Source: Deinococcus fonticola (GTDB lineage Bacteria > Deinococcota > Deinococci > Deinococcales > Deinococcaceae). From it: a stretch of DNA of 11,106 nt. The notes under the pieces are model-generated. The model made no database searches. It was not told where the DNA came from and was given only the letters and a program-made list of their open reading frames with translations. Within the stretch, counting starts at the first letter, position 1. Every line of letters begins with the position of its first letter. Location: NCBI RefSeq assembly GCF_004634215.1, contig NZ_SMMH01000057.1:1-11106 (forward strand), in the 5' to 3' direction. The translations under genes were made by a program, and so were the position numbers. This document shows, one piece after another, positions 6,284 through 11,106 of the stretch.

Positions 6284-6299
6284 AAAGGTAGAGTGAACC

Positions 6300-6683
6300 A
6301 TGAAAAAATCACTGTTCTTAGCATCTATTGTACTCTTGCTCACAGGCTGCGCAGAAAATAATGCGCCTACGGCGAAGCCAGAGATTAGTCTCAGTGCTGA
6401 AAGAGTCACGGTAGTCAGCGGTGCGTCGGAAGTGACCACAGAGATCAACCTGACTCGTCGGAACGGACACACTGAGGCGGTTACGCTCAGCGTGTCCGGG
6501 ATGCCCCAGGGGATGAGTGCGGTATTTGAGAAGAGTGTTCTCAGTGCTTCGGAGACAGTGGCTAAACTTCAACTTAAAGCTATAAATGTTCCGTCCCAAC
6601 TGTACAAACTTACGGTGACAGCCGACAGTCCTTCTGCAAAAACCAGCACCACGCTCGAGGTGATCGTAAACATTGCTGATTAG
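6300..6683 (+). CDS. Putative lipoprotein with Ig-like beta domain
   Basis: The 127-aa product starts MKKSLFLASIVLLLTGCAEN. The lipobox LLTGC puts the lipidated Cys at about residue 17, so the mature protein should be membrane-tethered outside the cytoplasm. Residues 28-125 are beta-rich and repeat the theme TLSVSGMPQGMSAVFEKSV...LTVTADSPSAKTSTTLEV, as in Ig-like or cadherin-like domains of surface lipoproteins ('TLSVSGLPSGVTASFSP' type). The family usually carries further domains. Here the frame stops at TAG 6681-6683 and then continues in phase into an FN3-like segment, so this is probably the front part of a longer, decayed surface protein. It may still be made as a short lipoprotein. Confidence 0.7.
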   Translation: MKKSLFLASIVLLLTGCAENNAPTAKPEISLSAERVTVVSGASEVTTEINLTRRNGHTEAVTLSVSGMPQGMSAVFEKSVLSASETVAKLQLKAINVPSQLYKLTVTADSPSAKTSTTLEVIVNIAD

Positions 6684-6890
6684 CTGACATTTCCGCTCAA
6701 TGTTAGGCAAGTTTCAGTCGCGCCTACGGTTCCTGCCGGGGTTCAGGTGAGCTGGCCTGCCGTACTTGAGGCCACGGGCTACCGGGTTGACCGCCGGTGT
6801 GGCTCGGATGGGTACTCCGAACTCACCAAGGGCGCACTCCCCGCGACCAACAACGCCTTTCACTGACGGTTTTGTGATCGTGGTAGATAC
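6684..6890 (+). pseudogene. Decayed fibronectin type III-like segment, in frame after TAG
   Basis: Reading past the TAG in the same frame gives LTFPLNVRQVSVAPTVPAG, then VQVSWPAVLEATGYRVDRRC, then SDGYSELTKGALPATNNAFH and a TGA at 6864-6866. The V.VSW.AV..ATGYRV.R pattern is typical of fibronectin type III strands B-C. A one-base shift at the TTTC near 6858-6861 restores a plausible continuation, FTDGFVIVV, as FN3 domains often have a TD turn there. The segment therefore carries a nonsense codon and a frameshift and looks like the remains of a lipoprotein-FN3 gene. From about 6890 to 7025 I see nothing more. Confidence 0.55.
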
Positions 6891-7028
6891 CCTTTTGTTT
6901 CGGAAAGAGCGGCCCGGTTCTATCAACGACGTGGATTCATGTGCTTTCCGCATGAAGAACTGCCCTTGTTCCTGGGAGTCAGACAGGCCAGGCCCTGAGC
7001 GGGAGACGAAACATCACCACGTCTCCTG

Positions 7029-7059
7029 CAAAAACCTTCTATAATATTGAAGGTTTTTG
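7029..7059 (+). promoter_or_regulatory. Promoter -10 inside an 11-bp-arm palindrome (AbiEi operator)
   Basis: CAAAAACCTTC at 7029-7039 and GAAGGTTTTTG at 7049-7059 are perfect inverse complements. They flank TATAATATT, whose TATAAT (7040-7045) is a consensus -10 box 15 bp before the ATG at 7061. AbiEi antitoxins of type IV systems repress their own promoters by binding inverted repeats, so this is the expected operator. No good -35 is visible. Transcription would start near 7052, leaving only about 9 bases of leader. Confidence 0.7.
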
Positions 7060-7060
7060 T

Positions 7061-7639
7061 ATGACTTCGAGCCTCCACCGTTTTCAGGAACTGTCCGCGC
7101 TGGCGGATGCCCAGGTCGGGTACTTCACTGCCGCGCAGGCCCTGAACCTGGGCTACAGCTATCCAACCCAGCATCACCACACCCAGCAAGGCAGCTGGCA
7201 ACGGACACGACACGGCCTGTACCGCCTCAGCACCTACCCACTCTCTCCTGACGAACATCTGGCTGAACTGAGTCTCTGGAGCCGCAACCGTCAGGGTGAA
7301 GCGCAGGCGGTGGTCTCCCATCACACGGCGCTGGCCTTCCATGAACTCAGTGACCTGCTTCCAGAACAGATTCACCTCTCGGTACCCAGAGGGTTTCGTA
7401 AACTGGCACCGCCGGGCGTCCAGCTGCACACCAATGAGATTCCTGTTGCCGACCAGCAGACGCAACGTGGATTCCAGGTCACGTCCGTCCTGCGCACCCT
7501 GCAGGATATGGTGGGCACCGACCTTTCACCTGAACTGCTGGATCAGGCCACAATGCAGGCCGTAGAGCGGGGCCTGATCAGTGCCGCACAAAGCAAGTGG
7601 CTCGCCAAGAGCTTTGAACGCAAAAAACGTGGCGAGTGA
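7061..7639 (+). CDS. AbiEi-family type IV antitoxin / transcriptional regulator, apparently orphan
   Basis: The 192-aa product matches the AbiEi layout. The N-terminal winged helix (about 11-58) shows VGYFTAAQALNLGYS and GSWQRTRHGLYRLSTYP, and the C-terminal domain shows VVSHHTALAFHELSDLLPE, IHLSVPRGFR, then GFQVTSVLRTLQDM. AbiEi normally neutralises the nucleotidyltransferase toxin AbiEii encoded just downstream and represses the operon. Here no AbiEii follows: the next gene is 8 bp away, on the opposite strand, and is an unrelated antitoxin. The gene is therefore a solitary regulator, or an antitoxin kept after toxin loss, or it acts on a toxin elsewhere. The ATG at 7061 is preceded by a -10 and a near-leaderless mRNA, not by a Shine-Dalgarno. 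The palindrome at 7029-7059 argues for autorepression. Confidence 0.85.
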   Translation: MTSSLHRFQELSALADAQVGYFTAAQALNLGYSYPTQHHHTQQGSWQRTRHGLYRLSTYPLSPDEHLAELSLWSRNRQGEAQAVVSHHTALAFHELSDLLPEQIHLSVPRGFRKLAPPGVQLHTNEIPVADQQTQRGFQVTSVLRTLQDMVGTDLSPELLDQATMQAVERGLISAAQSKWLAKSFERKKRGE

Positions 7640-7655
7640 TGGGTCGTTCAACCCA
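7640..7655. terminator. Weak bidirectional hairpin between convergent genes
   Basis: TGGGT-(6 nt)-ACCCA forms a 5-bp stem in the 8-bp gap and start of the convergent gene. There is no T tract, so termination here is only possible, not shown. Confidence 0.2.
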
Positions 7656-7968
7656 GTGTAAAGCGTTCATCACCGAGCTTGAGGGTCAATTCAAGCTCCC
7701 CGCCGATCGCCCGCGCAAATTTACGGAGGGTAGCCAGTTCGGTTCTGTCGAGGTCACCGTGCTCTATACGTGAAATTCGTGACTGAGACACCTGAAGTTG
7801 CTCAGCCAGTTCCTGCTGGCTGAGTCCTGACGCAGCCCGAACTTCGGCGAGTTTGTAAGCGCGTACCTGCGCCAGCATCTGTCCCCGCAGTGCAGCCACT
7901 TGGCTTTCATCAATACGTCCGGCTTGTTCAGCTTCCTGACGCACTGCCTTCCAGTTTCTGGCCTTCAT
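7648..7968 (-). CDS. higA: HigA-like HTH antitoxin
   Basis: The start is ATG 7968-7966, with GGAGGAG five bases upstream; the longer open frame from 8052 lacks a ribosome binding site and overlaps the toxin gene. The product is 106 aa. Residues about 43-95 form an XRE HTH (VRAASGLSQQELAEQLQVSQ, then RISRIEHGDL and LRKFARAIGGELEL), the C-terminal DNA-binding type seen in HigA/HTH_37 antitoxins. The N-terminal 40 residues would bind the toxin. Its start codon overlaps the toxin stop (ATGA), so the two are co-translated with the toxin first, the HigBA order. It should repress its own promoter together with the toxin by binding the palindrome at 8335-8352. Confidence 0.85.
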   Translation of the reverse strand: MKARNWKAVRQEAEQAGRIDESQVAALRGQMLAQVRAYKLAEVRAASGLSQQELAEQLQVSQSRISRIEHGDLDRTELATLRKFARAIGGELELTLKLGDERFTLG

Positions 7969-8327
7969 AGCTCCTCCTCGTAGTGACCCGCCAGCCAGAG
8001 GTCGTAGCGACTTTCTGCCAGCGGAATATGCTCGGTGTACCACTGTGTCCATTGCCCTGCTTTATCACCTGCTGTGAGCAAAATGGCCTGCCGTTTGGGG
8101 TCGAAAACAAACAGGATGCGTATTTCGGTCTGTCCCACTGAACCAGGGCGCAGTTCCTTGAGATTCGCCAGTTGCGAGCCAGTCAGGGTATCGACCAGGG
8201 GCCGACCTAACATTGGCCCACGGTCTTCCAGTAAGTCCAGCGCTGCCGTCACCAGTTGTGAAGTGGCGTGATCAAGCCCTGCGAACCATTCATCCACTTC
8301 ACCCACCAGAATGATCTCCCAGGCCAT
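7965..8327 (-). CDS. higB: RelE/HigB-family toxin (Gp49-like)
   Basis: The 120-aa product fits phage-derived Gp49/HigB-type RelE superfamily toxins, ribosome-dependent mRNA interferases. It shows GRPLVDTLTGSQLANLKELR (41-60), QTEIRILFVFDPKRQAILL (66-84), GDKAGQWTQWY (87-97) and a C-terminal IPLAESRYDLWL. The Arg-rich beta strand and Lys89/Trp93 fit the usual core, though I cannot name the catalytic residue with certainty. The start is ATG 8327-8325. There is no Shine-Dalgarno; instead CATAAT sits six bases upstream on the minus strand, consistent with a leaderless transcript. The stop overlaps the antitoxin start by ATGA. Length is normal, with no sign of inactivation. Confidence 0.88.
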   Translation of the reverse strand: MAWEIILVGEVDEWFAGLDHATSQLVTAALDLLEDRGPMLGRPLVDTLTGSQLANLKELRPGSVGQTEIRILFVFDPKRQAILLTAGDKAGQWTQWYTEHIPLAESRYDLWLAGHYEEEL

Positions 8328-8332
8328 GGCTG

Positions 8333-8352
8333 ATTATGACATATATGTCATA
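8333..8352 (-). promoter_or_regulatory. HigBA operator/promoter, 18-bp perfect palindrome
   Basis: TATGACATATATGTCATA (8335-8352) is a perfect palindrome. It overlaps CATAAT (8338-8333 on the minus strand), a likely -10 that would place the transcription start at the toxin ATG. The position and symmetry are those of an autoregulatory operator for the toxin-antitoxin pair. A matching -35 is not clear. Confidence 0.7.
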
Positions 8353-8544
8353 TCTGTTGTGTCTCCCTGGGTTTACTGGCCAGCACTTCCAGGGGAGTGG
8401 CGGTGGCGTGGGCCAGTTCAGGTTCATTCTCCGAGGCGAACTCCGACAACTTTCAAATAAGCCGCTGCAGCCGTCGTCTTTTCAACTTCCTCACAGGAAG
8501 GCCGTGAAGGGGCCTCGGTAACCTTCTGAGGGTAAAAGTACCTG
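8353..8544. other. Intergenic region without a supported gene
   Basis: These 192 bp lie upstream of the toxin promoter and downstream of the recombinase stop. Short open frames occur on both strands but have no ribosome binding site or recognisable product. I see no strong hairpin. Confidence 0.5.
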
Positions 8545-9522
8545 TCAAAAATCCTCGACCTCTGCCGAAACGTCATCGTCTGTGACCGCCACATACTTGC
8601 GGGTGGTTTCCACACTGGAATGCCCCAAAAATACGGCTACGCGGGTAAAATCACCGACTTTCTGGTACAGCCGCGTACCGCTGGACTTGCGGGCGGCGTG
8701 AAATCCGCGCCAGAAACCCGGATGACCAGCAGCGCGACTGGCCTTGCGCATCCGGTAGGCGGCCTGGCTGTATGTCCAGTGGAACAACCTGTTGTCAGTT
8801 TGGGGAATGACCTCACGTAAGGCTTCTCGCACACGCTTTCCGAGCGGAACACGCCGGATTTTCCCACCTTTGCCATAAACCTTGAGGATGTTTCCAGCAA
8901 TATCGTCTGTTTTGACCTGGAGAGCCTCACCGATGCGCAGGCCCGCGTGGGCGCACAGGAGTAACAGTGCACTGAGTTCCTTATCGCAGGAATGCAGTAT
9001 TTCCTCAAGTTCGTCCCGGTAAGGTGGCCTTTTGACGATGGCCGGTGTGCGGTCTTGTGGTGGACTGACGTTGGTGAAGGGGTTGATCTGGGTCGCGCCT
9101 GCCCAGTCCAGAGCGCGGTAGAGCGCTCTGGCTCCTGCGATGTACTGCTGTACAGTCGCGGCGGAAAGCTTTCCAGAGCGGCCCCGCCCACAGCTAGGGC
9201 GTTCTTGCAGATACGCGAGGTAGCGCCCACCGTCGCGCCGCCCGGGACGGAGCAGCTGCACACCACTCGCCTGTGCCCACGGAACGAAACTCCGGACGCC
9301 CAGACGGTAAGCGGTCAAGGTGTGCGGACTGGTGCGGCTGCCCTGCGAACTCCCGGAGCGCATGTAAGCCATCAGCACCTGCGTCAGACCTTCCACGTCA
9401 TAGTTCGCGGCGGCCTCGACCGCCCGAATCCGCAGGGCCTGATCGGTCAGGTCGCTGAGGGCCAGGGCGGTGGTCGGAGGGGCGAGCGTCACGGTCGAGT
9501 TCAGAGTAGCAAATTTTGACAA
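8545..9522 (-). CDS. Tyrosine recombinase (XerC/D-like)
   Basis: The 325-aa product is a complete phage-integrase/Xer recombinase, which cuts and rejoins DNA through a 3'-phosphotyrosine. It has an N-terminal core-binding (SAM-like) domain (about 45-140) and a catalytic domain (about 165-320). The catalytic set is visible: R196 in [11 protein letters not shown]218/K221 in [13 protein letters not shown]275-AA-R278 in [11 protein letters not shown]301 in [10 protein letters not shown] and Y310 in TTRKYV. Length is typical. It starts at TTG 9522-9520 (MSKFATLN), with no Shine-Dalgarno. That TTG lies inside a dif-like inverted repeat (9515-9542), so the enzyme probably acts beside its own gene and may control its expression. 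Plasmid dimer resolution or integration of a cassette are the likely roles. Confidence 0.9.
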   Translation of the reverse strand: MSKFATLNSTVTLAPPTTALALSDLTDQALRIRAVEAAANYDVEGLTQVLMAYMRSGSSQGSRTSPHTLTAYRLGVRSFVPWAQASGVQLLRPGRRDGGRYLAYLQERPSCGRGRSGKLSAATVQQYIAGARALYRALDWAGATQINPFTNVSPPQDRTPAIVKRPPYRDELEEILHSCDKELSALLLLCAHAGLRIGEALQVKTDDIAGNILKVYGKGGKIRRVPLGKRVREALREVIPQTDNRLFHWTYSQAAYRMRKASRAAGHPGFWRGFHAARKSSGTRLYQKVGDFTRVAVFLGHSSVETTRKYVAVTDDDVSAEVEDF

Positions 9523-9542
9523 TAACGGCGATTATTGTCAGA
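9515..9542. other. dif/Xer-like recombination site
   Basis: TTTGACAATAA (9515-9525), a 6-bp centre CGGCGA, and TTATTGTCAGA (9532-9542) form an 11-6-11 layout. The inner 9 bp of each arm are perfect inverse complements. The ATAA-N6-TTAT core is the same as in Escherichia coli dif, where XerC and XerD cut at the borders of the 6-bp centre. It sits on the start codon of the tyrosine recombinase gene. Function as a resolution or attachment site is inferred; it may instead be an operator for the recombinase. Confidence 0.6.
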
Positions 9543-9723
<181 letters not shown>

Positions 9724-9798
9724 ATGACGACCAGGAAGTGGAGTGACCCCCAAAACGCGGACAGAGGAGCAAGGCATGTCGCCCCGGTCAGCCCGTAG
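9724..9798 (+). pseudogene. Start of a gene apparently interrupted by the IS3-family element
   Basis: ATG 9724 has an excellent ribosome binding site (TAGGAGGCGAG, 7-nt spacing). It encodes MTTRKWSDPQNADRGARHVA and stops at TAG 9796-9798. The IS left end appears to begin near 9744, so only about MTTRKW would be original. Many IS OrfA proteins begin with a basic RKW stretch, so the target may have been another transposase gene. This is inference from a few residues. Confidence 0.35.
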
Positions 9799-9827
9799 GC
9801 TGATCAGCAGATGGAGGGAGACAACGC

Positions 9828-10127
9828 ATGCCCGGACGAACCCACAGCCGCGAGTTCAAACTTGAAGTTCTTGAACAAATCGAACGCAAGCAGAAAACGA
9901 CCGCCCAGGTGTGCCGCGAACACCAGCTTTCACCGAGCCTGATTCACCGGTGGCGCAAGGAAGTGGAAATGCGTGGCGGCGCGGCTTTTACCGATATGAA
10001 GACGGGAGATCAAGCGTTAGAGAGGCGAATTGCCGAACTGGAACGGTATGTCGGGCAACTTGCCCTGGAAAACACAGTTTTGAAAAAGTCGTTGGCGAAC
10101 TACCGCACCAGGAGCGGCTCCAAATGA
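9828..10127 (+). CDS. IS3-family transposase OrfA
   Basis: The 99-aa product is a DNA-binding OrfA. It has an HTH_Tnp_1-type domain (REFKLEVLEQIERKQKTTAQ, VCREHQLSPSLIHRWRKEVE; residues 8-47) and a C-terminal leucine-zipper-like coil (ALERRIAELERYVGQLALENTVLKK, about 63-87). It gives the frameshift fusion its end-binding part and alone acts as a regulator in IS3 elements. ATG 9828 follows GGAGGGAG with good spacing. The stop TGA (10125-10127) overlaps the ATG of orfB by four bases in the -1 frame. Confidence 0.92.
   Translation: MPGRTHSREFKLEVLEQIERKQKTTAQVCREHQLSPSLIHRWRKEVEMRGGAAFTDMKTGDQALERRIAELERYVGQLALENTVLKKSLANYRTRSGSK
10083..10088 (+). other. Candidate -1 frameshift slippery site
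   Basis: The last part of orfA reads TTG AAA AAG TCG, with A5G at 10083-10088. A -1 slip here enters the orfB frame with no stop and gives ...LENTVLKK-VVGELPHQERLQ-MIRD.... IS3 elements use A-rich slippery sites to make an OrfAB fusion. The run is five A's, one or two fewer than the best-studied A6G/A7 sites, and I did not find a clear stimulatory stem-loop. Confidence 0.45.
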
Positions 10128-10972
10128 TTAGGGATGCGCGTGTCGCGCATCCGGAACTCACGGTGGTTCGCCTTTGTGATGTCTTTTCGCTGAGCCGCAG
10201 CAGTTTCTACGAACACAAAAACAACGAAAATACTGACCCAGATGACGAGTTGGCGACTGAGATTGAAACCATTATTGAAGAATTCATCGGTTACGGGTAT
10301 CGGCGGATCACCCGTGAGTTGGCTCGTCGGAAGAAAAATGTGAACCACAAACGCGTCTTGCGGGTGATGCGCGAACGTGGGCTGACTCATCGCAAAAAGC
10401 CGCGTAAGACGACGACCACGGATTCCGGGCATGCTCATCAGCGGCATCCGAATTTGTTGGCCGTCACGCACGTTCTCCGTCCCAATCAGGTTTGGCAGGC
10501 TGACCTGAGTTATGTCCGCGTGACTGGTGGCTTCGTGTACGTCGCATGTGTGCTGGACAGCTTTACCCGTGAAATCGTCGGCTGGGCAATTTCTGAACGT
10601 CTGACCACTGATGTCGCCCTGGAAGCGCTGGACAACGCGCTGATCGCGCGTTGTCCTTCACCTGGGCTGATTCATCATTCTGACCAGGGCGTGCAATACG
10701 CCTGCACCGCCTACACCGAAGTTCTGAAGGCTGCTGGCATCATGTCGAGTATGTCCAGAACGGGAAATCCTTATGACAATGCTCGGATGGAGAGCTTCTT
10801 CAAAACCCTGAAAGTGGAGGAGGTCAATTTACAGGAATACGCTGACCTGGACGAGGCCCGTGAAGGTATTGGTCGGTTCATCACCTTGTACAACGAAAGG
10901 CGGCTGCACTCCAGCCTGGGGTATGTGCCCCCGGCTGAGTTTGCCGCCCAGTATCATCAAGCCCAGATGTGA
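10124..10972 (+). CDS. IS3-family transposase OrfB (DDE integrase core)
   Basis: From ATG 10124 (ATGA overlap with orfA) the product is 282 aa and complete. An N-terminal HTH_21 region (IEEFIGYGYRRITRELARRK, NVNHKRVLRVMRERGL) precedes the rve catalytic core: D127 in WQADLSYV, D187 in HHSDQGVQY and E223 in NARMESFFKTLK. There are exactly 35 residues between the last two, as in the D-D-35-E motif. The tail has YNERRLHSSLGYVPP. The in-phase reading frame extends upstream without a stop, fitting translation as an OrfAB fusion by -1 frameshifting. No inactivating change is visible. Confidence 0.93.
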   Translation: MIRDARVAHPELTVVRLCDVFSLSRSSFYEHKNNENTDPDDELATEIETIIEEFIGYGYRRITRELARRKKNVNHKRVLRVMRERGLTHRKKPRKTTTTDSGHAHQRHPNLLAVTHVLRPNQVWQADLSYVRVTGGFVYVACVLDSFTREIVGWAISERLTTDVALEALDNALIARCPSPGLIHHSDQGVQYACTAYTEVLKAAGIMSSMSRTGNPYDNARMESFFKTLKVEEVNLQEYADLDEAREGIGRFITLYNERRLHSSLGYVPPAEFAAQYHQAQM

Positions 10973-11010
10973 CTTGACCCTGGGCTGGCCCCAAAAGTTG
11001 GACGGTTTCA

Positions 11011-11106
11011 AGTAGAGACTCGGCTCAGGTCAAGGGTACAACAACGCGGATCAATGCTCATCCAGGGGACGGGATGACGGCCACATTTGCGGCGCTGTGA
11101 CCGCAA
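11011..11106. other. Right edge of window, no gene seen
   Basis: These 96 bp follow the candidate IS right end. I see no supported ORF, hairpin or repeat. Confidence 0.4.

Larger units (their letters stand above)
9744..11010 (+). mobile_element. IS3-family insertion sequence
   Basis: OrfA and OrfB lie in the IS3 order and phase. The left end probably starts at TGACCCCC (9744), like the IS3-type TGA..CC.CCCA...GGAC end. The right end is uncertain; GGTTTCA at 11004-11010 is a candidate because IS3 elements end in CA. CCCCAAAA-N3-GGAC appears at both 9748-9762 and 10989-11003 in direct, not inverted, orientation, so one boundary may be misplaced or belong to another element. AAGTGGAG before and AAGTAGAG after are similar but not identical flanks. 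Confidence 0.6.

Noticed and set aside
8424..8615. 63-aa minus-strand ORF overlapping the recombinase end
   Set aside because: It overlaps the recombinase C-terminus with its catalytic Tyr, has no ribosome binding site and no recognised product.
8992..9519. 175-aa plus-strand ORF opposite the recombinase
   Set aside because: Antisense shadow; the minus strand carries all tyrosine-recombinase catalytic residues.

Overview
The window looks like accessory DNA, probably a plasmid or genomic island, from a moderately GC-rich bacterium. A Deinococcus-type host is my best guess. The guess rests on likely leaderless starts (a -10-like box six bases before the toxin ATG), TTG/GTG starts, and a crowd of toxin-antitoxin, insertion-sequence and recombinase genes. 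No rRNA, tRNA or replication-initiator gene is visible to settle the taxon or replicon.

Left part (1-4650). A transposase tail (1-105) is followed by a small minus-strand ORF and a hairpin terminator. Next is a minus-strand gene (321-953) whose product resembles an MPN/JAMM fold without the metal ligands and whose best start codon is out of frame by one base. From about 964 to 4641 lies the most unusual item: two large divergent genes whose candidate starts meet on a shared CATG. One encodes an ISL3-like DDE transposase with a C-terminal extension of about 300 residues. The other encodes an unrecognised protein with a Myb-like N-terminal helix-turn-helix. The pair is bounded by a 7-bp direct repeat (GTCAGAT), with a short imperfect inverted repeat at the same offset from each copy. 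I read it as a candidate two-gene transposon that inserted next to the MPN-like gene.

Middle part (4690-7060). A minus-strand XRE regulator diverges from a signal-peptide protein across a promoter region carrying tandem repeats. Then come a small two-helix membrane protein with a HEPN-like R-X4-H motif and a lipoprotein gene that reads through a TAG, in frame, into a decayed fibronectin type III-like segment.

Right part (7020-9540). An AbiEi-family antitoxin gene stands alone, with an 11-bp-arm palindrome centred on its -10 box and no AbiEii toxin. It converges on a HigBA/RelE-type module with the toxin first, ATGA overlap with the antitoxin, and an 18-bp palindromic operator. A complete tyrosine recombinase gene follows; its TTG start lies inside a dif-like 11-6-11 site, which suggests a plasmid-resolution or integration cassette that controls itself.

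The far right (9541-11106) is an IS3-family element with orfA and orfB overlapping by four bases and a possible -1 frameshift site. It apparently sits within the first codons of another small gene. Addiction modules, a Xer-like recombinase/site pair and several transposable elements together fit a mobile replicon.
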